Below the pieces are notes generated by a model. The model made no database searches. It was not told where the DNA came from and saw only the letters and a list, made by a program, of their open reading frames with translations. Made by a program: the position numbers and the translations under genes. A stretch of 64,000 nucleotides of DNA from a virus, in the IMG/VR virus record IMGVR_UViG_3300044712_002690, positions 114,985 through 178,984 of that record. One strand, 5' to 3'. Of this stretch, positions 26,917 through 34,842 are shown one piece after another. Every line of letters begins with the position of its first letter. The first letter of the stretch is position 1.

Positions 26917-27092
26917 TTCTTTTCTTCCTTATATAAAGGTAAAGGACACCAATCAGGTATTTCATTCTCATAATCGCCGGTAATTAATTTTCCTTCGTTA
27001 GATTCAAAAGTACATATATGAGTAGCTCCATATGAATCATTAGGACACATATCACTACACTGAAAACAATTAGATATTATTCTTTTAGTCAT
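26913..27092 (-). CDS. Cys-rich mini-protein
   Basis: 59 residues found in a gap. CFQCSDMC and a C-terminal DWCPLPLYK give a four-Cys set with one more Cys between. The ending resembles PPWCPL of the protein at 32386-32577. ATGA overlaps at both ends. Confidence 0.62.
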   Translation of the reverse strand: MTKRIISNCFQCSDMCPNDSYGATHICTFESNEGKLITGDYENEIPDWCPLPLYKEEKK

Positions 27093-27352
27093 AAGTTACC
27101 TTCAGACAATTTCTTTTTTAATGTGGAGAAATCTATTTCTGGTTCTGTTTTTACATGTTCTATAAATCGTTCTATTATGTATTTAGTTCCTTTACCCATT
27201 TCAATTAATATATTATCTCTTCTCATAAAAGAATTATAACAAGTTAAACATTTATAACTACTCATATCTATTTCATGAAAAAATGATTCTACTTTTGTCA
27301 AACCATATTCTCTGCAAATAGGACAAACAATATTTACTTTTTCAACGTTCAT
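27089..27352 (-). CDS. zinc-ribbon protein
   Basis: 87 residues. CPICREYG near residue 11 and CLTCYNSF near 35 make a classic four-Cys ribbon, then a helical C-terminus. ATGA overlap with the upstream gene. Confidence 0.65.
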   Translation of the reverse strand: MNVEKVNIVCPICREYGLTKVESFFHEIDMSSYKCLTCYNSFMRRDNILIEMGKGTKYIIERFIEHVKTEPEIDFSTLKKKLSEGNL

Positions 27353-27633
27353 AATGTTTTCTCATGCATCCTATTTCTTCTTTTTCTTAGATCAATTAAA
27401 TAAGCATCCTGCTCTTCTTTAGTCATTACCATCATAGCAAAAATATCCATATCTAATGATTTATGGAACTCATCATTACCATTATATTTTTTATCAATAG
27501 CAAGTTTAATATTCTTATTCCAAATTTTCCATTTAGTTCTTCGATAAAAATCTTTTACATTATAAAGAAAGATATCAGTAGCATAAATAGCTATATTAAT
27601 ATCTTTCCATATACCCCAATTATAATCACTCAT
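27349..27633 (-). CDS. hypothetical protein
   Basis: 94 residues, basic C-terminus (LRKRRNRMHEKTL), Trp/Tyr-rich N-terminus. Soluble; no motif recognised. Confidence 0.6.
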   Translation of the reverse strand: MSDYNWGIWKDINIAIYATDIFLYNVKDFYRRTKWKIWNKNIKLAIDKKYNGNDEFHKSLDMDIFAMMVMTKEEQDAYLIDLRKRRNRMHEKTL

Positions 27634-27952
27634 ACTTCTTTTTCAACCTGTTCTTTTTAAAAAATTCATGCAAAGTACAATCATCAATATCACACCCTTC
27701 ATTGCACAGTTCTAATTTCTCCGTAATAATTGTATGATATTCTTCCTTTTTGTTTACATAAGTTTCGATTACTTCATATACATACTTGCCACCTCGCCAT
27801 GCTTCTTCCGCACGACCAGAATCAATAGCTTTAGTTAGATTACTAAATATTCCTAGTAGATAACTATGATTCTCATGTGATCCCCAACGGTACATCATTA
27901 CTACATATAGTCTTTTATGAAAGAGTTTGTTTAGTTTGATTAGAAATTTCAT
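27626..27952 (-). CDS. hypothetical protein
   Basis: 108 residues. Basic N-terminus, a GRAEEAWRGGKYVYEVIETY segment and an acidic Cys cluster (CNEGCDIDDC) near 85-95. No family recognised. Confidence 0.6.
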   Translation of the reverse strand: MKFLIKLNKLFHKRLYVVMMYRWGSHENHSYLLGIFSNLTKAIDSGRAEEAWRGGKYVYEVIETYVNKKEEYHTIITEKLELCNEGCDIDDCTLHEFFKKNRLKKKYE

Positions 27953-28095
27953 CCTAAATCTCCTTTGGAAATTGCATACATTCCTGCACCTAATAAATTA
28001 GATAGAATTAAAACACCAAAAGAAATATTTCCATATATTTGATATATGAATAGGTCAACCAGCACTGCAAGTGTAAAACAAACAATAGTTCTCAT
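27949..28095 (-). CDS. 48-residue membrane protein, two helices
   Basis: Two hydrophobic segments (TIVCFTLAVLVDLFIY and ISFGVLILSNLLGAGMYAI) with a short polar turn. ATGA overlaps on both sides. Unknown function. Confidence 0.6.
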   Translation of the reverse strand: MRTIVCFTLAVLVDLFIYQIYGNISFGVLILSNLLGAGMYAISKGDLG

Positions 28096-28271
28096 TTCGC
28101 TAACCCTTTCTTTTTCCAATCTTTTAACATATTTGTTAAACTTTCAATATCTTTTCGTTGTTCCTCTACCGTCATCTTCATTTTCCAAACATCACAATCA
28201 CTACAAAAATCAAGCCCCTCTTCACTATGTTCTACATCAACAGGTTCGCAATCTGCACATTTGATTTTCAT
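28092..28271 (-). CDS. 59-residue zinc-site protein with helix
   Basis: CADCEP near the N-terminus and CSDCDVW around residue 23 form a four-Cys site, followed by an amphipathic helix. Found by translating the gap; ATGA overlap downstream. Confidence 0.6.
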   Translation of the reverse strand: MKIKCADCEPVDVEHSEEGLDFCSDCDVWKMKMTVEEQRKDIESLTNMLKDWKKKGLAK

Positions 28272-28292
28272 AATGTTTCCAATATGGGTTCA

Positions 28293-28451
28293 TTATTTGT
28301 CGGCATTTTCTTTCCTTTTCTCACTAACAAATCCTTTAGCAATATCCTTATGACCACAATCCAAACAAATACCAGTATCATCAAAATTACTTTTAAGATT
28401 CACACTATAACACTTCGGACATTGAACAATCATTTCAATTTTAGTTTCCAT
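28293..28451 (-). CDS. 52-residue zinc-ribbon protein
   Basis: CPKCYS (about 11-16) and CLDCGHKD (about 29-36) form a standard zinc ribbon. Ends in a charged tail. Not coupled downstream: about 20 bases separate it from the next ATG. Confidence 0.62.
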   Translation of the reverse strand: METKIEMIVQCPKCYSVNLKSNFDDTGICLDCGHKDIAKGFVSEKRKENADK

Positions 28452-28455
28452 TTTG

Positions 28456-28767
28456 TTACTCCTCTATCTCTTCAATTTGCATATCAGCATTAGACCAACC
28501 TTTATCATAATCAACTGAAGGAGGAATAGTTACTTCTTCAGCAAACTCTTTAATGTCTTCCCAATTTATATTATTATAGGCCCAATCAATTAATTCAGAA
28601 TTATCACTCAAGGAATATTCATACTCTTTTTTGTACTCTTCCGAATTGGTATCAAAACCATCTACATTACAAGCATAATAATAAGCTCTAGTTCTTGCTA
28701 TTATTTCTGCCGGTATTTTATAGGTTCTTCTGTCTGTAAAAGTAACAAACAAATATTTTATTTTCAT
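28456..28767 (-). CDS. hypothetical acidic protein
   Basis: 103 residues. An N-terminal strand block (KYLFVTFTDRRTYKIPAEII) then an acidic helical part with WAYNNINWEDIKEFAEEV. This layout recurs in small conserved phage proteins, but I cannot name the family. ATGA overlap upstream. Confidence 0.65.
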   Translation of the reverse strand: MKIKYLFVTFTDRRTYKIPAEIIARTRAYYYACNVDGFDTNSEEYKKEYEYSLSDNSELIDWAYNNINWEDIKEFAEEVTIPPSVDYDKGWSNADMQIEEIEE

Positions 28768-28973
28768 TTTTTATTATACCAATCCTTTATAGATTCTCTT
28801 AATTCAACACAACACTTGTAGCAAAGATCATCATATTTAACAGTATCTCCTGAACCACCACAATCCTTTCCCATTTTATATTTAAAATATAGTGATCCTT
28901 CTCCTTGCCAACCGTTATACATAGTGGTTATATCTTGTTTACATTTATCACAAATTACTTTGGTTGTTTTCAT
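28764..28973 (-). CDS. zinc-binding hypothetical protein
   Basis: 69 residues from MKTTKVICDKC. Two Cys pairs (CDKC, CYKCC) bracket a Gly-rich loop. A longer start exists only at TTG. Resembles phage ribbon proteins of unknown role. Confidence 0.62.
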   Translation of the reverse strand: MKTTKVICDKCKQDITTMYNGWQGEGSLYFKYKMGKDCGGSGDTVKYDDLCYKCCVELRESIKDWYNKK

Positions 28974-28975
28974 TT

Positions 28976-29350
28976 TTAGTATTCCGTCGAACAAATTATA
29001 TAAGGTTCAGTTTTTTGATCCAGAATTAGTGCATTTTGAAAAGAAAGAAATACAGATAAATAAAAACCTCTGCAATCAAACTTAACTTCCATTTTTAATG
29101 GAGTATTTTCAATGTCTTTTATATTTCTATCAGTTAAGATAAGTTTTTTTAAGGAATCCCATGTAGGTACTTCTTCTTCATTAAATCCGTACCACATTCC
29201 TTCTTTATTAACATCTACTTCTCTGCAAAAAGTAAGTTCAGCATCATCACCATATTCTTTAAAATAAAACTCTACTGCATCTTTTTTTGATTTAGCCGCT
29301 ACATGATCAGTAGTATTCATTTTAAATACTTTCATTTCATACGGATTCAT
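28976..29350 (-). CDS. conserved phage hypothetical protein
   Basis: 124 residues. After MNPYE comes MKVFKMNTTDHVAAKSKKDA, an opening shared with small phage proteins that couple a strand-helix unit with an acidic middle. The second Met at 29335 is a plausible start. The 5' end overlaps the Lar-like gene by 14 bases. Unknown function. Confidence 0.65.
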   Translation of the reverse strand: MNPYEMKVFKMNTTDHVAAKSKKDAVEFYFKEYGDDAELTFCREVDVNKEGMWYGFNEEEVPTWDSLKKLILTDRNIKDIENTPLKMEVKFDCRGFYLSVFLSFQNALILDQKTEPYIICSTEY

Positions 29351-29549
29351 GATTAGTTACCTTATTCCAAATTTTTTCTGCTGTCTTTATATCTTTGTAA
29401 TAACCTGTCCTTCCACCACATTTTTTACAATACACATATCTAAATGGGTTTCCTAATTGCTGTTCATGTGTATCATATGAAGAAAATATAGTACTAGGAT
29501 CATCATTTCCACAAAAAGGACAAGCACCTAACCTATATTTTGAATCCAT
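29337..29549 (-). CDS. Lar-like zinc-ribbon protein
   Basis: 70 residues. ACPFCGNDDP near the start and YCKKCGGRTGYYKD later, ending with a KTAEKIWNK helix, fit the Lar (restriction alleviation, PF14354) pattern. Family members were named for reducing host type I restriction, but many are uncharacterised. Length is typical. Confidence 0.6.
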   Translation of the reverse strand: MDSKYRLGACPFCGNDDPSTIFSSYDTHEQQLGNPFRYVYCKKCGGRTGYYKDIKTAEKIWNKVTNHESV

Positions 29550-29550
29550 T

Positions 29551-29721
29551 TTATTTCTCCTGTAATTCTTCTAAAAGAAATTTAATCATCTCCAAAGTAC
29601 TTTGTTCAGTATCACTTATCAGCATTCCACCAAATCCCCACTCATTTTCACACAGTCCTTCAGATTTTAACTTTATACAATACCTGATAAATTCTAATTC
29701 TTTTTTATAATCTGGTTTCAT
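29551..29721 (-). CDS. 56-residue hypothetical protein
   Basis: Found in a gap. Helical (YKKELEFIRYCIKLKSEGLC) with a WGFGGML loop and acidic C-terminus. SD AGGAGGG just before the ATG supports it. Confidence 0.62.
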   Translation of the reverse strand: MKPDYKKELEFIRYCIKLKSEGLCENEWGFGGMLISDTEQSTLEMIKFLLEELQEK

Positions 29722-29729
29722 TATCCCTC

Positions 29730-30032
29730 CTACGATAATAAATGATTATACTTTCTGTAATACTCAACAACTTTTTCTAAAAATTCTTCAGAGTCTTCTC
29801 TTTTCATTTTATAAAAAGATTCCATTGTATTTTCTACGGAGGTACCGGAATGAGTTAAGTTAAACATTAATGTATTTGAATAAGGATTCTCAATTCTTCC
29901 TCCACCACAATAAGCGTGATCTTTTTTACGCTTGTTTATTACATTTTTTATATAAAAAGAGTAAAAGACAATAAAACAAAAAAACAATGTAGTTAAAAAG
30001 GTTGTAAGAAAAATAAATACTTCTGTTGACAT
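29730..30032 (-). CDS. membrane-anchored hypothetical protein
   Basis: 100 residues. N-terminal hydrophobic helix (about 5-28, VFIFLTTFLTTLFFCFIVFY) and a charged helical cytoplasmic or exported domain. No motif recognised. Confidence 0.62.
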   Translation of the reverse strand: MSTEVFIFLTTFLTTLFFCFIVFYSFYIKNVINKRKKDHAYCGGGRIENPYSNTLMFNLTHSGTSVENTMESFYKMKREDSEEFLEKVVEYYRKYNHLLS

Positions 30033-30034
30033 AA

Positions 30035-30226
30035 TTAACCTATCCTTTTAATATCTGGATTTTCTTTCATTCCTTCTGCCATCCAATCCATAATGTCATA
30101 CAAATACAAATCCTCATCAACTTTATATAGTACCTGATTAACAAGCAATACAGGAGGTTTTATTGCTAACAGTTCAATTTTTGCTCTATCTGAAATAAGT
30201 AAATAAATCTTTTTAGGTGTGCTCAT
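30035..30226 (-). CDS. hypothetical protein
   Basis: 63 residues, mixed strands then an acidic helix (LYLYDIMDWMAEGMKENPD). ATGA overlap with the upstream gene. Confidence 0.6.
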   Translation of the reverse strand: MSTPKKIYLLISDRAKIELLAIKPPVLLVNQVLYKVDEDLYLYDIMDWMAEGMKENPDIKRIG

Positions 30227-30450
30227 ATTACTTCCTCCAAGTTAACCCAACAAGGTTCTTCCATATCACCTAAATCTTCTTTAGCATCATGATTAATACA
30301 ATCAGGATTAGAACAATACCATCTATAATCCCATTGTTTACCTTGAGTAACTACTACAGGATAACCACAAGATTTACAATGTCCGGTGAACCATGAGCAA
30401 GTTGGTTTAGGTTTACTTGGTAGATGGGCTATTATTTGCATTTTTTCCAC
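30223..30450 (-). CDS. zinc-ribbon protein
   Basis: 75 residues. GHCKSCGYPVVVTQG and WYCSNPDCINHD form a four-Cys ribbon with two His nearby. Overlaps the upstream gene end by 19 bases. Confidence 0.65.
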   Translation of the reverse strand: MEKMQIIAHLPSKPKPTCSWFTGHCKSCGYPVVVTQGKQWDYRWYCSNPDCINHDAKEDLGDMEEPCWVNLEEVI

Positions 30451-30896
30451 TCCTTCAATATCTCTTCAAACAAATAATCAGTCAATGTATGAATTTCTGC
30501 TTTACCTGATTCTGAATCAAGTTCTCCATTAGAGAGCATATCAACTAGAGGTCTTCCTACTTTATCATTATAACATCTATATTCTAAAAGCAAAGTTTCA
30601 ATTTTATCGCACAGTCTACTTACAACAGACTCTTTCCACAATCCACCCATAATAGCTTCTTCTTTGCAAAGCTTATTTATGGTGATAATATTATATCCTT
30701 TATTTATATACTTACCAGCATCTTCATTAATAGTATATTCAGTAGATAGAATGTATCTATTATACACATCTTTTTTATTACCAACAACATCGGTATTTTG
30801 ATTAGAATACCAAATTTCAAATAGATAAGCTTCTTCCATTTTCATTCCATCCTTTAAGTAGTATATAGGATCATCTATTGTTCTTGCTGTCCACAT
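30432..30896 (-). CDS. hypothetical protein
   Basis: 154 residues. Aromatic strand-rich first half, helical second half. No membrane segment or metal motif; not recognised. Confidence 0.6.
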   Translation of the reverse strand: MWTARTIDDPIYYLKDGMKMEEAYLFEIWYSNQNTDVVGNKKDVYNRYILSTEYTINEDAGKYINKGYNIITINKLCKEEAIMGGLWKESVVSRLCDKIETLLLEYRCYNDKVGRPLVDMLSNGELDSESGKAEIHTLTDYLFEEILKEWKKCK

Positions 30897-30908
30897 ATTA
30901 ATTCTTCT

Positions 30909-31199
30909 TTATAAATAACATGGTGAGTCATCAATAGTAAAATTTTCATCTAATGCTCTAATCCTTTCCCTATAACTTTCAATACCAGTATCACCAGACA
31001 TATACCACTCAAGCTCATAAGCACGTTTAGCATCTTCTCTTAAATCTTTAATGAGATTAATTACTTCTGCTTTTATCCATGCTTTATCTCTATTATCATT
31101 ACAATTATTATAAATTTCACCAGAATTAAGATCAGCTTCTATTTCATCAGCTAGATCATTTAAAATTTGATATTTATAATTATAATGTCCACCACTCAT
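30909..31199 (-). CDS. hypothetical protein (MSGGHYNYKY type)
   Basis: 96 residues opening MSGGHYNYKYQILNDLADEI, then a long helix with Arg/Glu pairs and a WYMSGDTGIESYRERI motif. This sequence type is common in phages and plasmids as a protein of unknown function. ATGA overlap with the downstream gene. Confidence 0.72.
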   Translation of the reverse strand: MSGGHYNYKYQILNDLADEIEADLNSGEIYNNCNDNRDKAWIKAEVINLIKDLREDAKRAYELEWYMSGDTGIESYRERIRALDENFTIDDSPCYL

Positions 31200-31411
31200 T
31201 TTGCTTCCTCACTAAAAAAGTATTCTCTATATCCTTTCAACCACTTTTCAATAACACACAAATAACAAGTATGAACCATATCTGTACAATCACCACAATG
31301 TTTTGCACTTAGTTTATCAGGATTAGGTAGAAAAGATAAAAAGGATGTTAGCCATTCTTCAGAACAATCTTCTTTTTGAATAATCCAATCTTTGAATGAT
31401 AGTTTATTCAT
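31196..31411 (-). CDS. hypothetical Cys-rich protein
   Basis: 71 residues. HCGDCTDMVHTCYLC around 39-53 gives four Cys. Flanking helices. Its ATG overlaps the stop of an open frame coming from an interrupted membrane gene (see 31408-31641). Confidence 0.6.
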   Translation of the reverse strand: MNKLSFKDWIIQKEDCSEEWLTSFLSFLPNPDKLSAKHCGDCTDMVHTCYLCVIEKWLKGYREYFFSEEAK

Positions 31412-31497
31412 TTACAAATATCCTGATAAAGCATTATTGAAAGTTTATAAATACTAAAACAACCTGCCCCAATAATAAAAGGCAGTAAACCAAATAC
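31408..31497 (-). other. open frame after an in-frame TAG
   Basis: These 29 sense codons plus TGA follow in frame after the TAG that ends the 31498-31641 gene. They encode another hydrophobic helix (VFGLLPFIIGAGCFSIYKLS) and end in the ATGA overlap usual for this genome. There is no ATG at the start of this part. It may be the broken or readthrough second half of one 77-codon membrane protein. Confidence 0.45.
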
Positions 31498-31641
31498 CTA
31501 ACGCATAAAATAGTTTGAATTAGTAAAACTATCATTACCTAATTTCATAATTATTTTATCCATGAGATATCCAACTAGATAAGGAATAAAAATAATTCCT
31601 ATCCAAAAACCAACTACACCAATAATTCCTGATATACACAT
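31498..31641 (-). CDS. 47-residue membrane protein ending at TAG
   Basis: MCISGIIGVVGFWIGIIFIP begins a hydrophobic helix; the product ends FMR then TAG. The frame stays open beyond the TAG to the next gene's start (31408-31497). A second membrane helix would be gained by readthrough. Confidence 0.5.
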   Translation of the reverse strand: MCISGIIGVVGFWIGIIFIPYLVGYLMDKIIMKLGNDSFTNSNYFMR

Positions 31642-31642
31642 G

Positions 31643-31921
31643 TTATTTATTCTCCTCTTTTTTCTTTTCTTCTATATAAGCATCAAATTGTTTACCAGCT
31701 TCTAACAATTCATTATAATGTTTGTACATTCTATCCATTGTCTCTTGATCTAATTTCTCAGGATTATTCATTCTGTCAAGAAACTTTTTTGCATCATCAC
31801 CGCTAATAATACCTAATTCAGTAAATTTCTTTTTATAGTATAAACTAGTTACCCACCATCCAAAAAACATTCCACAAAAGAAAAGTAAGATACTGTTTAT
31901 AATAAGCAACGGTATATTCAT
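31643..31921 (-). CDS. membrane-anchored helical protein
   Basis: 92 residues. N-terminal membrane helix (LLIINSILLFFCGMFFGWWV) and a charged helical tail with EKLDQETMDRMYKHYNELLE. Unknown function. Confidence 0.62.
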   Translation of the reverse strand: MNIPLLIINSILLFFCGMFFGWWVTSLYYKKKFTELGIISGDDAKKFLDRMNNPEKLDQETMDRMYKHYNELLEAGKQFDAYIEEKKKEENK

Positions 31922-31925
31922 TTAA

Positions 31926-32009
31926 TTAACCCCAATACATCATTTGAATCATTATAAATAATAGTATTCCTAATACTGCTCCACCGATGCAAAGATATTC
32001 AGTTTTCAT
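31926..32009 (-). CDS. 27-residue membrane peptide
   Basis: One helix, GGAVLGILLFIMIQMMYWG. GAGGG lies before the ATG, which overlaps the upstream gene's 3' end by 11 bases. Very short; probable. Confidence 0.5.
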   Translation of the reverse strand: MKTEYLCIGGAVLGILLFIMIQMMYWG

Positions 32010-32235
32010 TTTTGTCCCTCAATTCTAAATTATAACAATCTTTAGCTATAGCAATAAGCTCTTCTTTACTACTTAAACATTCATCGAATACAAGATGAGT
32101 TAAACCACCACTTTCACTGAAATAGCTCCATCCACCAGCTTCATTTTTAACTTTGTATAAAGATATGCCATTAGATAATTCACCTACTTTATGTAAGTCT
32201 TCTGGTACATGTATCATATCTTGTAGACTAGTCAT
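31999..32235 (-). CDS. hypothetical protein
   Basis: 78 residues, soluble, strand-rich centre (SNGISLYKVKNEAGGWSYFS). Acidic. The pattern EAGGWSYFSESGG is seen in phage hypothetical proteins. No function known to me. Confidence 0.62.
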   Translation of the reverse strand: MTSLQDMIHVPEDLHKVGELSNGISLYKVKNEAGGWSYFSESGGLTHLVFDECLSSKEELIAIAKDCYNLELRDKNEN

Positions 32236-32389
32236 TTTTAGTATTCCTATACGGTTCGGTTAATTCACCCGTTTCAGTATATATACCTGTAGACATAAGA
32301 AACCTTCTTGCTTCTTCTTTATCTACAGATACTCTTTTAGCATAAGCTTTTATTTCTTTAAGTAATTGTTTATATTCTTTATCAGTCAT
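32228..32389 (-). CDS. 53-residue hypothetical protein
   Basis: KEEARRFLMSTGIYTETGEL with a following PYR is a widespread short phage motif of unknown function. Found in a gap, with overlaps of 4 and 8 bases to its neighbours. Ends with TAG. Confidence 0.72.
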   Translation of the reverse strand: MTDKEYKQLLKEIKAYAKRVSVDKEEARRFLMSTGIYTETGELTEPYRNTKND

Positions 32390-32577
32390 TTATCATCCCC
32401 CAAAGGACACCAAGGCGGATAATCTATAACACTAAATAAATCAGTGTCCCTATATTCTTCACGATGTTCAATACCACAAGCCATTATTTCTGACCGATTA
32501 GTTCCATCACTAATTGCTTTACGAACAAAGCTTCTATGAGGGCAATGATGACAACTAGATACTTTAATTATTTTCAT
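32386..32577 (-). CDS. Cys-rich zinc mini-protein
   Basis: 63 residues from MKIIKVSSCHHCPHR. The CxxCPHR start and PPWCPL ending are typical of a family of small phage metal-binding proteins. An ATG 24 bases upstream would overlap the preceding gene; the nearer one has GGCAAAG before it. Confidence 0.65.
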   Translation of the reverse strand: MKIIKVSSCHHCPHRSFVRKAISDGTNRSEIMACGIEHREEYRDTDLFSVIDYPPWCPLGDDK

Positions 32578-33379
32578 TTCTTTGCCTTTTTTCAAATGCA
32601 TCTTTAATAAGAGCAGTAATACCTACAAGTTCAAGATATGTTAGTTTATCAATAGATTCTTTTGCATATTTTTTCATTTCTTCAATTTCAATCATTCTTT
32701 TAAACCCATCATCACTATTAAATTCATCCATCAATTTCTTTTCATATTTAAATGTAACAGGCTTTATAGGAGTCATTATTTGACCGATATTCATACCACA
32801 ATGTTTACATTTACCACCATCATTTTCAAAATCATGATTACAAGTATTTTGTAGAGCAATCAATTTTTCCTCAATAACTTTTATTCTATTTTCAATGCTT
32901 TTTCTATCAATAATTCTTTCTTCCAGTGTTTGAGCTAGTAGTGTTTCAAGTGTATATAATTCACACTCTAATCCTTCTTTTTCTTCCATATACAAAAAGT
33001 TAGCATCTTGCCCCATTGTTTTAACTGTTTCCGCCATAACTTTACCATCACTACATTCACATTCTACTATAAGATCAGGATCAGTAGGATGATCTACCCA
33101 ACCAGTACCGTTACAATAAGTACAGGTTGTTATGCTATATAAATCTTCTCTAATAAAATTAAAAACTTTATCTACTTCTTTATACGGATCAAATATATTT
33201 GCAAATCTAACTTTTAATTCTTCTAAGACTTCTTCTACATCAATTGTCTTAAATTGTTTTATTTTTGTTTTAACTTCAACTATATGTTTTGTGTATTGAC
33301 GTCTAGGGCCATCAATTGCAACAGCCATATGTTTTTCAAGTACATTTATAACTGCACTAGTATTAAGTAGAAATTTCAT
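32564..33379 (-). CDS. hypothetical protein with two zinc motifs
   Basis: 271 residues. A DnaJ-like CTYCNGTGW and ECECSDGK pair lies near residues 98-125. CNHDFENDGGKCKHCG lies near 182-197. Helical regions separate and follow them, including a possible coiled coil (about 135-180). It may be a scaffold binding protein or nucleic acid through its zinc sites. No named family. Confidence 0.68.
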   Translation of the reverse strand: MKFLLNTSAVINVLEKHMAVAIDGPRRQYTKHIVEVKTKIKQFKTIDVEEVLEELKVRFANIFDPYKEVDKVFNFIREDLYSITTCTYCNGTGWVDHPTDPDLIVECECSDGKVMAETVKTMGQDANFLYMEEKEGLECELYTLETLLAQTLEERIIDRKSIENRIKVIEEKLIALQNTCNHDFENDGGKCKHCGMNIGQIMTPIKPVTFKYEKKLMDEFNSDDGFKRMIEIEEMKKYAKESIDKLTYLELVGITALIKDAFEKRQRNENN

Positions 33380-33576
33380 TTTTCTTCCTCTTCAAATGTA
33401 AAGCAACTACAATATTTACAACCTACAGCTTCCATAACTTCATGATATATATTAGGATAGCTGTCAAAATGCCTATAATAAGGATGACCGCACTTACAAA
33501 TACGATCATCACCATATTTAGGATTATATTTCCTAACAATTATAGTTTCTTCAAGATAAGGCTTTTCGTTGTTCAT
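33376..33576 (-). CDS. Cys/His-rich small protein
   Basis: 66 residues from MNNEKPYLEE. ICKCGHPYYRH and GCKYCSCFTFEEE form a metal site of a type frequent in phage and bacterial mini-proteins. GGAGGAATTATA decides the ATG over an upstream TTG. Confidence 0.68.
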   Translation of the reverse strand: MNNEKPYLEETIIVRKYNPKYGDDRICKCGHPYYRHFDSYPNIYHEVMEAVGCKYCSCFTFEEEEK

Positions 33577-34286
33577 TATAATTCCTCCATATATTCCCAA
33601 CCATCAATAAGCCATTGCAAATATAATTCGTGTTGTTTACCATACCAACCACAAGCAAAAGGATGCTGTACTTCTATTAAAGCAAATTTATAAGGAATAC
33701 TTTCATTTACTTTCATCATTCCAAAATCTACTGCTCCACAAAATCCTTCAGGGAATTTAATATGATCTATATTTGGTGCGTCAGGAGTATTCACTTCATT
33801 ACCCCAATACCATTGTCCGCATAAAACTTTTCCATTACTTATATAATACCTCCATTCGTTTTCAAAAGTAACTATATCTGAACAAATGAAAGGAGGCTTC
33901 TTTTTCTTTTTATGTGTTCCTGTAGTACAAAAACCTGTGAACCTTTTATATCTATCCGATGGTTTAATAAATACTTTTTTACCTAAAGGCCATTTGTCTG
34001 TTTCCCAAACATTTCTATATAAATACTCATTTAACCACATCGGATAATAGTTTGGTTGAATATGAAAATTAGATTCTACTCCTAATATATTATATCCCAT
34101 ACTTAATTCACACCACTCTACTGATCCGCAAGGAATATATTCTTTAGGACATGGTTTATTCTTATCTACTCTAGCTAAAGGAATATCCCAAGTATTACAC
34201 ATCATAGAAATAACTTGAGATTCTCTTGATAAAAGGTCATTTTTCATCAAGGCAAATCCTTTGTAATGTTTTAAATCAATATTCAT
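33576..34286 (-). CDS. ATP-grasp protein, R2K clade (DUF4343-like)
   Basis: 236 residues. KKVFIKPSDRYKRFTG near 103-118 and the strand series FENEWRYYISNGKVLCGQWYW near 140-161 match the phage R2K ATP-grasp pattern. GAVDFGMM and ALIEVQ near the C-terminus supply the metal-binding acidic positions. ATP-grasp enzymes join a carboxylate to an amine or similar nucleophile using ATP. The substrate is unknown. It stands alone among zinc mini-genes. Confidence 0.72.
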   Translation of the reverse strand: MNIDLKHYKGFALMKNDLLSRESQVISMMCNTWDIPLARVDKNKPCPKEYIPCGSVEWCELSMGYNILGVESNFHIQPNYYPMWLNEYLYRNVWETDKWPLGKKVFIKPSDRYKRFTGFCTTGTHKKKKKPPFICSDIVTFENEWRYYISNGKVLCGQWYWGNEVNTPDAPNIDHIKFPEGFCGAVDFGMMKVNESIPYKFALIEVQHPFACGWYGKQHELYLQWLIDGWEYMEEL

Positions 34287-34480
34287 TTTTTCTTATTTTT
34301 ATTTATATCTACTTTCAAAGCTGATCCCATAAATTTTATAGATGATGTTCTTAGTCCTATATCCTTGTTAACTTCTTCTATTCTTTTTTCTAGTTTATTT
34401 AATTTTAGTAACAGATAAATACAGACAATAACTAATCCTATTATCTGACCAGTATGTATAGCAGACCAATTAATTTCCAT
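34283..34480 (-). CDS. membrane protein with coiled segment
   Basis: 65 residues. One helix (TGQIIGLVIVCIYLLLKLN) followed by a charged coiled segment (KLEKRIEEVNKDI). Its size could fit a holin-like or spanin-like protein, but there are no lysis genes nearby. ATGA overlap downstream. Confidence 0.6.
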   Translation of the reverse strand: MEINWSAIHTGQIIGLVIVCIYLLLKLNKLEKRIEEVNKDIGLRTSSIKFMGSALKVDINKNKKK

Positions 34481-34492
34481 TATTCTACTCTC

Positions 34493-34648
34493 CTAAGGAG
34501 CTACTCCTTCATCCCATTCATGACTTTGTTTTAGTTTTTTATACATTTCTTTTGAAGCAAGTTGTTTTAATGCTTCCTCTAACGCCCATTGTTTATGTTG
34601 AGCTCCATCAGTTAGTAGGCCTTGTATTAAAATTTCAACTACTTTCAT
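34493..34648 (-). CDS. 51-residue hypothetical protein
   Basis: DGAQHKQWALEEALKQL is a motif shared with phage hypothetical proteins. Found in a gap; its start overlaps the upstream gene end by 4 bases. Confidence 0.7.
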   Translation of the reverse strand: MKVVEILIQGLLTDGAQHKQWALEEALKQLASKEMYKKLKQSHEWDEGVAP

Positions 34649-34842
34649 TTTCTTTTTGCCTTTTTCTTATTCTGAGTATCAATACGATTTAACTTTTTAA
34701 GCATTGTTTCTGTGATGCCTTTATCAACAATTTTCTTACACATTTTACATTCAACTTCTTTCGCTTCTTTAGTAAGATAGATTTTATAGCCAGTGGCACC
34801 ACAAGCAGCATAAGGAGCATCTTCTTTCTTATAGTGTATCAT
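34645..34842 (-). CDS. zinc-site hypothetical protein
   Basis: 65 residues. CGATGY near residue 13 and CKMCKK near 37 suggest a zinc ribbon; strongly basic end (NKKKAKRK) could contact nucleic acid. Confidence 0.62.
   Translation of the reverse strand: MIHYKKEDAPYAACGATGYKIYLTKEAKEVECKMCKKIVDKGITETMLKKLNRIDTQNKKKAKRK

Noticed and set aside
31498-31500. Idea that TAG is recoded to an amino acid throughout the genome
   Set aside because: Many genes with sound ends stop at TAG (for example 24252, 32228, 35367, 48047), so general recoding is not supported.
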